In this document: one piece after another, positions 52,398-60,243 of the stretch
Numbering within the stretch: position 1 is the first letter of the stretch
Layout: each line of letters begins with the position of its first letter
Source of the DNA: Candidatus Falkowbacteria bacterium
GTDB taxonomy: Bacteria; Patescibacteriota; Patescibacteriia; Patescibacteriales; Patescibacteriaceae
DNA length: 64,000 bases
Assembly: GCA_026396835.1 (NCBI GenBank)
Contig: JAPLWA010000004.1
Location: forward strand, 62,001-126,000
Reading direction: 5' to 3'
Translations under genes and position numbers: made by a program
Notes under the pieces: model-generated
What the model was told of the DNA's origin: nothing
The model's input: only the letters and a program-made list of their open reading frames with translations
Databases searched by the model: none

Positions 52398-53606
52398 ATG
52401 TCTAAAGAATTACAGTCTAAAATAAAGGAAATAACTGAGCGCGGCGTTGAACGGGTTTATCCTAGTAAAGAAGTAATGGAGAAAGCTTTGGCTAGTGGAA
52501 AGACTCTTACTTTTTATGCTGGCTTTGATCCAAATGCCAAATCGCTTCATATTGGTAACGCTATTCAGTTAGCTAAATTGTCTCAACTACAAGCTGCTGG
52601 TCATAAGGTGATTTTTTTGGTTGGAGATTTTACAGCCATGATTGGTGATCCAACTGATAAGAAAGCTGCGCGCAAGCAACTTGATCGCGCCACTGTAAAA
52701 GAAAATTGTAAGGTTTGGAAAAAGCAGGCCAGTGCTTGGTTAAAATTTTCTGGAATTAATGCCGCTGAAATTAAATATAATAGTAAGTGGTACGATAAAA
52801 TGTCGATTGAAGAGTTCATTCGTCTTGGTTCTAACTTCACAGTTCAGCAAATGATTATCCGTGATATGTTCCAAGAAAGAATTAAAGAAGAAAAACCAAT
52901 TTATCTTCATGAATTTTTATATCCTTTGATTCAAGCTTATGATAGCGTGGCTATGGAAGTTGATGGCGAAGTTGGTGGTAATGATCAAACTTTTAATATG
53001 TTAGCTGGTCGTGATCTTATGAAAGCTTTAACTGGTAAAGAAAAGTTTGTTATTACCAGTAAATTATTAGTTGATAATGAAGGTAAGAAAATGGGTAAGT
53101 CTGAAGGCAACATTGTTAACTTAGACGAAACACCAGTCAATATGTATGGCAAAATTATGTCTTGGCCTGACGGCGTTTTGGCTTCAGCTTTTGAGCTTTG
53201 TACTCAATTAAGTTGGGATGAAGTTAAGAAAGTTCAAGAAAGACTTAAGAATACCACCTTAAATCCTCGTGATTTCAAAATGAAGCTAGCTCATGAAATA
53301 ACTAAAATTTATCATGGTGCTAAACAAGCTGACGCGGCTGAAGAGAATTTTGTTAAAACTGTACAGAATAAAGAAGCTCCAGCTGAAATGGAAGTGATTA
53401 AAGCTAGTGACATGAATATTATTGATTTATTAATTCACGCTAAATTAACTGAATCTAAGAGTGAAGCTCGTCGTTTACTTGAGCAAGGCGGAATTAAAAT
53501 TAATAATGAAGCGATTAAAGATGTAAATTATAAAGTAACTATTCCAGCTGAGGGTTTAACTATTCAAAAAGGCAAAAGAGAATATAGGAAGATTATAAAA
53601 TTATAA
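52398..53606 (+). CDS. tyrS: Tyrosyl-tRNA synthetase
   Basis: 402 residues. Class I. GFDPNAKSLHIGNAIQLAKL holds the HIGH motif as HIGN, and KMGKSEGNIV the KMSKS motif. The tyrosine pocket is YPLIQAYDSVAMEVDGEVGG followed by NDQTFN. A C-terminal S4 RNA-binding domain (LIHAKLTESKSEARRLLEQG) contacts the tRNA variable arm. It is of the TyrRS-S/Z type with an S4 domain. Monocistronic. Confidence 0.96.
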   Translation: MSKELQSKIKEITERGVERVYPSKEVMEKALASGKTLTFYAGFDPNAKSLHIGNAIQLAKLSQLQAAGHKVIFLVGDFTAMIGDPTDKKAARKQLDRATVKENCKVWKKQASAWLKFSGINAAEIKYNSKWYDKMSIEEFIRLGSNFTVQQMIIRDMFQERIKEEKPIYLHEFLYPLIQAYDSVAMEVDGEVGGNDQTFNMLAGRDLMKALTGKEKFVITSKLLVDNEGKKMGKSEGNIVNLDETPVNMYGKIMSWPDGVLASAFELCTQLSWDEVKKVQERLKNTTLNPRDFKMKLAHEITKIYHGAKQADAAEENFVKTVQNKEAPAEMEVIKASDMNIIDLLIHAKLTESKSEARRLLEQGGIKINNEAIKDVNYKVTIPAEGLTIQKGKREYRKIIKL

Positions 53607-53651
53607 TTTTTTGTGTCAGCGTGCTAGGTATTTAAATAGGATTATTTATTG

Positions 53652-53686
53652 ACTTCCGCTGGGTCCCCGCTTTCGCGGGGATGACA
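53652..53686. repeat. REP-like palindrome (widespread GTCATCCCCGCGAAAGC type)
   Basis: GGGTCCCCGCTTTCGCGGGG followed by ATGACA. The core CCCCGCTTTCGCGGGG is a hairpin known as a dispersed repeat in many unrelated bacteria. It sits between a TTGACT (53649-53654) and the TATAAT (53687-53692) before argS, a 32-base distance. Confidence 0.7.
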
Positions 53687-53700
53687 TATAATAATGAAAC

Positions 53701-55416
53701 ATGTACGCGCTAGATAGAATAAAACATGAGCTAGCGTCCGAGCTCGGACACTTATTAAAAGCTAATATAAAAGCCGTTGATTTTGTGGCGCCACCACAAG
53801 AAGATTTAGGTGATTTAAGTTTGCCTTGTTTTGTTTTAGCTAAAGAGCTTAAGCAAAACCCGACGGAAGTTGCTAAAGACATAGCCAAAAATTTTAAACA
53901 TAAATTTATTAAAGATTGTTCAGCGGCTGGCCCTTATTTGAATATTTCTTTGAGCGATGTTGCTTTTAATATTATTTTAGCTAACTTAGTTAAGTTTGAT
54001 GCTAATTTTGGTTTTAACAAGAACGGCGCTGCCAAACGCGTCATGATTGAATATGCCAACCAAAACACTCATAAAGAATTGCATGTTGGTCACCTACGTA
54101 ATTTAGCTTATGGTAATGCAATTAATCGAATTTTAACAGCCAATGGTTATAAAGTAATTCCCGTGTCTTATATAAATGATTTTGGAATTAACGTTGCTAA
54201 AACAATTTGGTGGCTTTATCACAAAGAAAATATTGAAGCCAGAAAGATATTAGCTATGGGGCCTGAGAATAAAGGTTATTTCTTGGGTCAGCAATATGCT
54301 CAATCAGTTGAACAGATTGAAAAAAATCCTGAGCAAAAAGGTGAAGTAGCGGAAGTTATGAAGCAACTTGAAAGTCGCCGGGGTGAGATTTATAAATTAT
54401 GGAAGAAAACTAGACAGTGGAATATCAATCAGTTCGCTTTAGCCTATAAAGAGCTAGACATTAAATTCAAAACCATTTTTTATGAAAGTGATTTTATTAA
54501 AGAAGGTTTGAAAATGGTTAATGATCTAAAAAATAAGAAATTCTTAATTGATAGCGAAGGAGCTGTAATAGCTGATTTAGAACAGTACAAATTGGGTGTT
54601 TTAGTAGTTTTACGCTCTGATGGCACGGCTTTATACCCTGTAGCTGACCTAGCTTTGGCTGTAGAAAAGATAAAACGCTATAAGCTAGATGAATCGCTTT
54701 ACATTGTTGATATGCGTCAGGAGCTATATTTTGACCAATTATTTAAGTTATTAGAACTATTAGGCTATGCTACTAAATTTGAACATTTGTCATATGACTA
54801 TGTAAAATTGCCTTCTGGCATGATATCTTCGCGCAGTGGAAATATTATTCCTTATGAAGACTTGAAAGACATGGCTTTAGAAAAAGCTAAAGCTGAAATT
54901 GCGAAACGTCATGAAACTTGGACTAAAAAACAAATTAATGAAACTGCGCGCGTGATTGCTTTTGGTGCTTTGAAATTTGAGATGGTTAAAGTCGGATCAT
55001 TAAAACAAATTACTTTTGATATTGATACAGCTTTACGCTTTGATGGTTTTACGGCCGCTTATTTACAATATACTTATGCTCGTATTCAAAGTATTAATCA
55101 CAAAGCTGATAAAAAATTAAAACAGACTAAAGTTGATTGGAGTAAATTGATTGATAAGAAAGAAAAAGTTTTAATCATGCATTTAAGCAATTTCCCTGAT
55201 ACTATAGTTTTAGCTGGTGATAAAAAAGATCCAGCAGAAATTGCTAAATATTTATTTGATCTTGCACAGAAGACAAATGATTATTATCATGCCGTTTCGG
55301 TTTTGAAAGCTGATACCGTGACCGGCGCCGCACGTTTAGCTCTGTTAAATTCTGTTGCTTCAATTATTAAACAAGGACTTAAGTTGTTAGGCATTGAAAC
55401 AATTAATGAAATGTAA
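53701..55416 (+). CDS. argS: Arginyl-tRNA synthetase
   Basis: 571 residues. An N-terminal Add-1 domain (about 1-110) contacts the tRNA D loop. The class I core has NTHKELHVGHLRNLAYGNAI (HIGH motif as HVGH), LYPVADLALAVEKI and MSSRSGNII in place of KMSKS. The C-terminal DALR domain includes DGFTAAYLQYTYARIQSI. TATAAT ends 8 bases before the ATG, so translation is probably leaderless. The Nudix gene starts 2 bases after the stop. Confidence 0.96.
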   Translation: MYALDRIKHELASELGHLLKANIKAVDFVAPPQEDLGDLSLPCFVLAKELKQNPTEVAKDIAKNFKHKFIKDCSAAGPYLNISLSDVAFNIILANLVKFDANFGFNKNGAAKRVMIEYANQNTHKELHVGHLRNLAYGNAINRILTANGYKVIPVSYINDFGINVAKTIWWLYHKENIEARKILAMGPENKGYFLGQQYAQSVEQIEKNPEQKGEVAEVMKQLESRRGEIYKLWKKTRQWNINQFALAYKELDIKFKTIFYESDFIKEGLKMVNDLKNKKFLIDSEGAVIADLEQYKLGVLVVLRSDGTALYPVADLALAVEKIKRYKLDESLYIVDMRQELYFDQLFKLLELLGYATKFEHLSYDYVKLPSGMISSRSGNIIPYEDLKDMALEKAKAEIAKRHETWTKKQINETARVIAFGALKFEMVKVGSLKQITFDIDTALRFDGFTAAYLQYTYARIQSINHKADKKLKQTKVDWSKLIDKKEKVLIMHLSNFPDTIVLAGDKKDPAEIAKYLFDLAQKTNDYYHAVSVLKADTVTGAARLALLNSVASIIKQGLKLLGIETINEM

Positions 55417-55417
55417 T

Positions 55418-55864
55418 ATGCCAGAGAAAGATTTATATCAAGTTTCATTAAAGTTGATATTAAAAAATGATCAGGGCGAAATCCTTATTTTAAAATCTTT
55501 GGATGATAATGGTGTATTTTCAGGGTTTTACGATCTACCTGGCGGAAGGATTGACGACAATGAGTTTAATATTGATTTTACAGATATATTAAAAAGGGAA
55601 GTAGCCGAAGAAATTGGTGAAGTGAAAGTTTCGATTGTTAACAAACCAGTTGCTTTGGGTAGAGCACAATCGCACCGACTAAATAGTAGAGGAACCTATT
55701 CTCGTGTGTTGTATGTTTTTTTTGAAGCAGACTATCACGCTGGAGATATTACAATAAGTGAGGAGCATCTTGCCTATAAATGGATTAAGTTAGACGATGT
55801 AAAAATAGAAGATTATTTTGTTTCAGGAATTTTAGAAGGCATTAAAATGTACTTAGATTTATGA
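55418..55864 (+). CDS. Nudix hydrolase, first of a tandem pair
   Basis: 148 residues from ATG 55418 (earlier in-frame starts lie within argS). The Nudix box is LPGGRIDDNE, then REVAEEIGE, with three extra residues between the two halves compared with the standard GX5EX7REUXEEXGU. All metal-binding glutamates are kept. The substrate is a nucleoside diphosphate linked to another group and cannot be specified. It is cotranscribed with argS and overlaps the following paralog by 4 bases. Confidence 0.85.
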   Translation: MPEKDLYQVSLKLILKNDQGEILILKSLDDNGVFSGFYDLPGGRIDDNEFNIDFTDILKREVAEEIGEVKVSIVNKPVALGRAQSHRLNSRGTYSRVLYVFFEADYHAGDITISEEHLAYKWIKLDDVKIEDYFVSGILEGIKMYLDL

Positions 55865-56304
55865 TTAAGGAAAAAGATTTATATTTTTTAGCAGTTAAAG
55901 TTTTTCTTGAGAATAAGGGGAAGCTTTTTATTTCCAAAGATCGTTTTGGAGATTGGGACTTACCCGGCGGACGATTGTTGCCAGCTGAGTTTAATACATC
56001 TTTTGAAAAAGTTTTAGCTAGAAAAATTAAAGAAGAATTAGGAAAAAATGTAAAATATAAGTTAGGTCAGCCAATTGTTTTCATGCGCCATGAGCGTACT
56101 GAAATATTGCTTGACGGCAAAAAATCTAAACGTCGCATTTTTGCCATTGGTTATCAAGCAAAATATTTAGGCGGAGCAATTCAATTAGGTAAAAATCATG
56201 AACAAAGTAAGTGGTTGGAGATAAATAAATTAAAGCCCGAGATTTATTTTAAGGGCGGGTGGCTTAAAGGAATCAAGGACTATCTTAAAAAGACAAAAAA
56301 ATAA
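55861..56304 (+). CDS. Nudix hydrolase, second of a tandem pair (variant box)
   Basis: 147 residues. Start MIKEKDLYFLAVKVFL parallels MPEKDLYQVSLKLIL of the preceding protein, and the box LPGGRLLPAE then RKIKEELGK aligns with it. The first glutamate of the REUXEE part is lysine, so one metal ligand is missing. Activity may be reduced or altered. The pair arose by tandem duplication and is translationally coupled (ATGA). Confidence 0.8.
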   Translation: MIKEKDLYFLAVKVFLENKGKLFISKDRFGDWDLPGGRLLPAEFNTSFEKVLARKIKEELGKNVKYKLGQPIVFMRHERTEILLDGKKSKRRIFAIGYQAKYLGGAIQLGKNHEQSKWLEINKLKPEIYFKGGWLKGIKDYLKKTKK

Positions 56305-56354
56305 CCCTGTTAATAAAGTCGTTTTTTATTTTAGATTAGATATAATTCTAGTCG

Positions 56355-56383
56355 TTGTCGTAGTAAAATATTTTTGTTATACT
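56355..56383 (+). promoter_or_regulatory. Promoter of the 56417 gene
   Basis: TTGTCG, a 17-base spacer and TATACT. The transcript starts near 56390 and begins at a palindrome. Confidence 0.65.
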
Positions 56384-56394
56384 GCTTCTAACCC

Positions 56395-56415
56395 CTCTTT
56401 TATATTATAAAAGAG
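56395..56415 (+). promoter_or_regulatory. Perfect palindrome directly before a start codon
   Basis: CTCTTTTATA, T, TATAAAAGAG: a 10-bp inverted repeat one base before ATG 56417. It covers the ribosome-binding position and could act as an operator or an RNA hairpin. Confidence 0.6.
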
Positions 56416-56416
56416 T

Positions 56417-56725
56417 ATGAAAGATGAAATATCTATGCCAGAACTCCTTCCGCTAATTCTCGAATCAGTGCAGGGTCTCCAGAATCAATTTAATGAATTC
56501 AGGAGTGATTTTTCTGATTTTAAAAATGAAGTAAATCAACGTTTTGATAAAATTGATCAAACTCTTAACTATCATGAAACTAGGTTAAGCAATATTGATA
56601 ATCGTTTAGATGGCATGGTAGATAAAAACGATTTTAGAAGTTTAGTTAAAATTTTAGAAAGAAAAGAAATAATTTCTAAATACGAATCAGCTCATGTATT
56701 AAATACTATAAAAACAACCCCATAA
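56417..56725 (+). CDS. Small coiled-coil protein
   Basis: 102 residues. Residues about 15-70 have clear heptads (LQNQFNEFRSDFSDFKNEVN, then RFDKIDQTLNYHETRLSNID) ending with NRLDGMVDKNDF, the pattern of phage-tail or structural coiled-coil linkers found in many small bacterial proteins. The remaining 30 residues are a charged helix. No signal peptide. Complete unit with its own promoter and terminator; its translation may be controlled by the palindrome at 56395. Confidence 0.65.
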   Translation: MKDEISMPELLPLILESVQGLQNQFNEFRSDFSDFKNEVNQRFDKIDQTLNYHETRLSNIDNRLDGMVDKNDFRSLVKILERKEIISKYESAHVLNTIKTTP

Positions 56726-56741
56726 TCTGGGGTTGTTTTAA
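56711..56741. terminator. Terminator after the 56417 gene
   Basis: AAAACAACCCCA pairs with TGGGGTTGTTTT. The stop codon lies within it. It may also serve the converging pheS. Confidence 0.88.
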
Positions 56742-56759
56742 AATTTAAAATTTAATTGT

Positions 56760-57938
56760 TTAACGAACCACCGCGCCAAATCTTTCAATTGTTACTTCTT
56801 CTAGTTTCTTGTGTTTGGCATCAACCTCTTCATTAGTTAGAGTTCGATCAAGATGGCGATAAGTTGTACGGAAAGTATAGCTTTTTTTGTCTTTACCAAA
56901 CTTTTCTTCGTTTTCATATTCATCAAGTAGTTTTACTTCTTCGACCATATCGCTACCAGCGATTTCGCGAACTAATTCATAATAGCCATTAAGATCAAAG
57001 CTTTTATCAACGATAAAGGAAATATCACGTACAACTGGCGGATATTTGCTAACAGCTTGGAAAACATGATCAATGTCAGCTAATTGCTTGGTCACGCGTT
57101 CATCAGTTGAGTAGAGTAGGCGAATATCAGGCAACTTTAATTTAATCATAGCTAAGCGGTCGGAGCCGAAACCAAAAGCCCAGGCATTATACTTTTCAGG
57201 ATTAATGCCGAGATTTTTTATGACATTTGGGTGAGCGATACCGGCACCGAGAATTTCAATTAATTGTCCGTCCCATTCAATATTCATTTCTACGCTGGGG
57301 TCAGTGTAAGGGAAGTGGTCGACAATGAATTTATATTTAACGTCTTTGCCGTATAAGGCTTCACAAACTTCAATTAAAATTGCTTCAAGATCTGCCTGTT
57401 CTAAAACTTTAATGTCTTTTCTAATTACAAAGAAACCGTCAATCTGGTGCAAAATATTGGAATGTTGCCAATCGATTTCGTCGCGACGGTAACATTTACC
57501 AAAACTTAAAACTCCGATTGAGCCATTAGTCTCTAAGCGCTCTCTGATTTCAGGAATATCTAAATAGTATTTCCACATCAAGCTAGTGTGTGGGCGTAAT
57601 ACGTGATTTTCATCTAGGAAGTAGCTATCGCTAGCCGATCTGGCTGGATGATCTTTAGGAAAGTTAAACAAATCAAACACAACTTCGGGTGTAATTACCT
57701 CTGGTGTTTCAATTACATCTAGGTTTTTTAGACTAGGTAAGTTGAGCACGCGTTCAGTAACAATCTTTACTGGACTGCCATCTTGTTTACTTAAATCAGG
57801 CATGGCGATATAACGCTTTAAGCGCTGGCTCTCAGCGTCAGTTTTTTTATCTAATTCAGCGAACATTCTTTCTTGTTCGCTCATATCAGTTTTATAGTAG
57901 TGGCGTTGTAAGTGCGGAGCGTCGTACATTGATGACAT
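56760..57938 (-). CDS. pheS: Single-chain phenylalanyl-tRNA synthetase (PheS core with FDX-ACB domain)
   Basis: 392 residues. The class II core has HPARSASDSYF, motif 2 FGKCYRRDEIDWQHSNILHQ, EILGAGIAHPNVIKN and motif 3 GFGSDRLAMIKLKLPDIRLL. The last 95 residues (from YPPVVRDISFIVDKSFDL to RFGAVVR) form a ferredoxin-like anticodon-binding domain, which bacteria normally carry on the beta subunit. No N-terminal coiled coil is present and no pheT is adjacent. The architecture equals that of the monomeric mitochondrial enzyme. A leader with alternative hairpins precedes it. Confidence 0.88.
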   Translation of the reverse strand: MSSMYDAPHLQRHYYKTDMSEQERMFAELDKKTDAESQRLKRYIAMPDLSKQDGSPVKIVTERVLNLPSLKNLDVIETPEVITPEVVFDLFNFPKDHPARSASDSYFLDENHVLRPHTSLMWKYYLDIPEIRERLETNGSIGVLSFGKCYRRDEIDWQHSNILHQIDGFFVIRKDIKVLEQADLEAILIEVCEALYGKDVKYKFIVDHFPYTDPSVEMNIEWDGQLIEILGAGIAHPNVIKNLGINPEKYNAWAFGFGSDRLAMIKLKLPDIRLLYSTDERVTKQLADIDHVFQAVSKYPPVVRDISFIVDKSFDLNGYYELVREIAGSDMVEEVKLLDEYENEEKFGKDKKSYTFRTTYRHLDRTLTNEEVDAKHKKLEEVTIERFGAVVR

Positions 57939-57965
57939 AAATTTGAAATTGATAAGTAAAATAAA

Positions 57966-58024
57966 AGACCCTTTCTTTGGGTCTAGTGGTTTCTTATATA
58001 AAATATATTACCATAGACCCCTCT
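57966..58024 (-). promoter_or_regulatory. Candidate attenuator leader of pheS
   Basis: On the minus strand: AGAGGGG, then a mini-ORF at 58014-57994 (Met-Val-Ile-Tyr-Phe-Ile), then the terminator AGACCC-loop-GGGTCT followed by TTTTATTTT (57984-57966). GGGTCTATGGT, covering the mini-ORF start, can instead pair with ACCACTAGACCC (one bulge), which destroys the terminator. The two structures are mutually exclusive. Confidence 0.5.
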
Positions 58025-58081
58025 GTCTAAAGGGAAAGCTAAAGAAATTTAGAGTAAAGCTATGATTTATCATATACGATT

Positions 58082-58110
58082 AGTTTAGCTTATTGCTATT
58101 ATATTTTCAA
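58082..58110 (-). promoter_or_regulatory. Promoter of the pheS leader
   Basis: On the minus strand TTGAAA, a 17-base spacer and TAAACT; leader of about 135 bases. Confidence 0.5.
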
Positions 58111-58166
58111 GTAATCATATTTTTTTAAATAAATGTTTAATATTAGGTATATTTTAATTACATATA

Positions 58167-58195
58167 TTGACAAAATTAAGATAATATGATATATT
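58167..58195 (+). promoter_or_regulatory. Promoter of cluster gene 1
   Basis: TTGACA, a 17-base spacer and TATATT. Confidence 0.75.
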
Positions 58196-58212
58196 TTAAA
58201 ATCTTTTTATTG

Positions 58213-58293
58213 TTAGTTTTTTGAAAAATACTTGTCATTAAGTTAATCATTGAGTCTATTCTTTAGCTAAAGTAGGTTTGATAATTAACTTAA
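58213..58293 (+). promoter_or_regulatory. Structured leader of cluster gene 1
   Basis: TTAAGTTAAT (58238-58247) pairs with ATTAACTTAA (58284-58293), enclosing an inner palindrome CTTTAGCTAAAG. The base stem is the same sequence as in the leader of gene 4. A degenerate boxA-like stretch (TTTTTTGAAAAATA) precedes it. Confidence 0.5.
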
Positions 58294-58324
58294 TAACAAC
58301 AAAAATAATTGAAAGGAAAATTCA

Positions 58325-59053
58325 ATGTTAATAGCAATTTGGACATTGTCCGTGCTACTTTTAGTAGCTACTGTAACTCTTTACGGGCTTAATCGTAAAA
58401 GGAGTCTTTATAAAACTAAGTATGAGTGTTGTCTTGATAAGACAATGGAAGATCAAAATCGCTATGATGAGTTAAAAAATCGATACTATGCAATATCTAA
58501 CTTAATACAGGCTTCGGAGGTTACTATTTTAGCAGTTTTTTCTCGTCTTGCTGATGTTGTAAAAACTAAAGAGAACAACAGCGATATAATGTTTATTCGT
58601 GCTTTAACTTATAAATATTTTGTAGGTCTTATAAACAGTAAATCAAAAGGCGGTAATTACAAATTTAAGGGTTTAGTTAATATGCTTATAATACATAAAG
58701 ACGACGCAATGCCCTTTGACTTAATAACTATCTTCAATGATGTATTAGCAAAAGAATTTTCTCTATCTGATCTGGCCATTATTTACGCAGGGCTTATAAT
58801 AGCGCACCCTGATAAATTTGTTCGCGGAGAAGAATCAAAGTTTTTTATCAATACATTTAGACATTCCATTTTGTCGGATCAGCTTTCTGAGAAACAACAT
58901 TTTAATCAGCTTGTATCAAATATTCTTTCCGAGCACATTAATAATCCTGAAATTAAACTCGGCGAAGCAAGAAAAGCTATGCTTGCGTCTGATAAAGTTA
59001 TGGTTTCAGAACTCCTAGGCCTTGAGACTGATAAATATGATGCAGAAATATAA
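58325..59053 (+). CDS. Cluster gene 1: membrane-anchored helical protein
   Basis: 242 residues. One N-terminal membrane helix (residues 2-22) and a basic stop-transfer patch (NRKRSLYKTK) are followed by about 215 mostly helical residues predicted to face the cytoplasm. IRALTYKYFVGLIN and LAIIYAGLIIAHPDKFVRGE resemble VLARSYFLGVFN and AGILLQLIINCPSSFAEN of gene 3, so the two are probably distant paralogs. GAAAGGA lies about 8 bases before the ATG. No known family. Separate promoter, leader and terminator. Confidence 0.7.
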   Translation: MLIAIWTLSVLLLVATVTLYGLNRKRSLYKTKYECCLDKTMEDQNRYDELKNRYYAISNLIQASEVTILAVFSRLADVVKTKENNSDIMFIRALTYKYFVGLINSKSKGGNYKFKGLVNMLIIHKDDAMPFDLITIFNDVLAKEFSLSDLAIIYAGLIIAHPDKFVRGEESKFFINTFRHSILSDQLSEKQHFNQLVSNILSEHINNPEIKLGEARKAMLASDKVMVSELLGLETDKYDAEI

Positions 59054-59080
59054 AATAGCGAAGTAATTCTAAAGTTTAAA

Positions 59081-59117
59081 GCGTCACAATCATAACTGGT
59101 TGTGACGCGTTTTTTTA
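59081..59117 (+). terminator. Terminator of cluster gene 1
   Basis: GCGTCACAA pairs with TTGTGACGC, followed by a T run. Confidence 0.92.
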
Positions 59118-59152
59118 TTATTTTAGTTAGCTTTTTTAGATATTTTTACTTA

Positions 59153-59181
59153 TTGACAATCTGACCGCATGCTCCTAAGAT
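59153..59181 (+). promoter_or_regulatory. Promoter of cluster gene 2
   Basis: TTGACA, a 17-base spacer and TAAGAT. Confidence 0.7.
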
Positions 59182-59188
59182 ATCCTCA

Positions 59189-59265
59189 TGATCTTTGAAA
59201 ACAATTAGTTAGGTTAAATACTAAAGGTCTTTATCTTAAGGACTTTGAGTTTTTAATCTAACTAA
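59189..59265 (+). promoter_or_regulatory. Structured leader of cluster gene 2 with boxA-like element
   Basis: TGATCTTTGAAAACAA (59189-59204) lies at the predicted 5' end and resembles rRNA boxA. A hairpin follows: TTAGTTAG (59205-59212) pairs with CTAACTAA (59258-59265), continued by TTAA/TTAA and CTAAAGGTC/GACTTTGAG. The Shine-Dalgarno AAGGAG comes directly after. Confidence 0.6.
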
Positions 59266-59278
59266 AAAAGGAGTAGAA

Positions 59279-60031
59279 ATGTTTAATGAGTTTAAACATA
59301 TTCTTCGAGCCTCTATCTTACCGCTCGTTGATAAAATAGACAAAACACCTTGGTATGTTCCACTCATACTTGGTATTTTGCTGCTAGTATTTATTTTTGC
59401 GTACTTAAAAATGAGAAGAGAAGTGGACAATTCGTCTTTGAGAGTCAGCTACTTTATCCTAAGAAATAGTTTGACTGAAAGCTTATTGCATTATAAAGAT
59501 CTTGTTTTAGTACTCGCTAATTTAAACAAAGTCGTTAGTGTAGGCAATCGTCTATTTGCAAGAAAAATTCATGATTTAGATGTCTTTAATCTGGCAAGCA
59601 ATTTAAAGCTATATTACAGACGACTTATAGCAGATAGAAATGTCGTCATCTCAAGCGTTATTTACGAATCATGTAAAGCAAGTTATTTGAACGATAAAGA
59701 CATTTCGCCAAAAGAAGTGCTGGCTTCCACTATTTGCGACTTGCCGAAAACAAAAGATGTTGTGTTTCTTTATTATATAATTATAAATGAAATTACAACT
59801 CCTTTGGTGTTTAATGTTCAAAACTCGTCTTTGGTTGTTACTTTTATGAGAGATGATGTTTTCGAGAAGTTTTATAAGCCAGCTGATATTAGTTTATTCA
59901 TAGCTTCTTTGGAAGCTGTTTTGAAAGAAGATTTGTATAAACTTGAATATCAAGACATAGCAGAAATAGTTGAAAGTAGTATAGAAAATTTAAAACTTAA
60001 ATTATTAAAGCTTAACGAAAGCTTCGAGTAG
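59279..60031 (+). CDS. Cluster gene 2: membrane-anchored helical protein
   Basis: 250 residues. A 24-residue N-terminal segment precedes a membrane helix (about 25-45, YVPLILGILLLVFIFAYLKM), followed by a helical domain of about 200 residues ending in a leucine-rich charged helix (IENLKLKLLKLNESF). It has the size and layout of genes 1 and 3-5, but I see no convincing sequence match to them, so kinship is structural only. AAGGAG lies 5 bases before the ATG. Own promoter, leader hairpin and terminator. Confidence 0.68.
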   Translation: MFNEFKHILRASILPLVDKIDKTPWYVPLILGILLLVFIFAYLKMRREVDNSSLRVSYFILRNSLTESLLHYKDLVLVLANLNKVVSVGNRLFARKIHDLDVFNLASNLKLYYRRLIADRNVVISSVIYESCKASYLNDKDISPKEVLASTICDLPKTKDVVFLYYIIINEITTPLVFNVQNSSLVVTFMRDDVFEKFYKPADISLFIASLEAVLKEDLYKLEYQDIAEIVESSIENLKLKLLKLNESFE

Positions 60032-60043
60032 TTCATTTTTAAC

Positions 60044-60087
60044 GCCGCATAGTTCAACAAAATATAGTTATTCTATGCGGCTTTTTT
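60044..60087 (+). terminator. Terminator of cluster gene 2
   Basis: GCCGCATAG pairs with CTATGCGGC, followed by a T run. Confidence 0.92.
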
Positions 60088-60094
60088 ATTAGTA

Positions 60095-60123
60095 TTGACA
60101 AATAAGTAATAATATGATTTAAT
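60095..60123 (+). promoter_or_regulatory. Promoter of cluster gene 3
   Basis: TTGACA, a 17-base spacer and TTTAAT. Confidence 0.65.
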
Positions 60124-60132
60124 ATTTGATTG

Positions 60133-60204
60133 CGATCTTTAACATAATGTTGCTTGAATTAGTAGCCGAGTTCGTCATAGAGGTGAATTTAGCTATTAAT
60201 TCAA
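60133..60204 (+). promoter_or_regulatory. Structured leader of cluster gene 3 with boxA-like element
   Basis: CGATCTTTAACATAAT (60133-60148) resembles boxA. TTGAATTAGTAGC (60154-60166) then pairs with GCTATTAATTCAA (60192-60204) over 13 bp with one G-U. Confidence 0.6.
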
Positions 60205-60243
60205 ATAACAAAATATTCAATAAACCTAAACAAGGAGAAAAAA

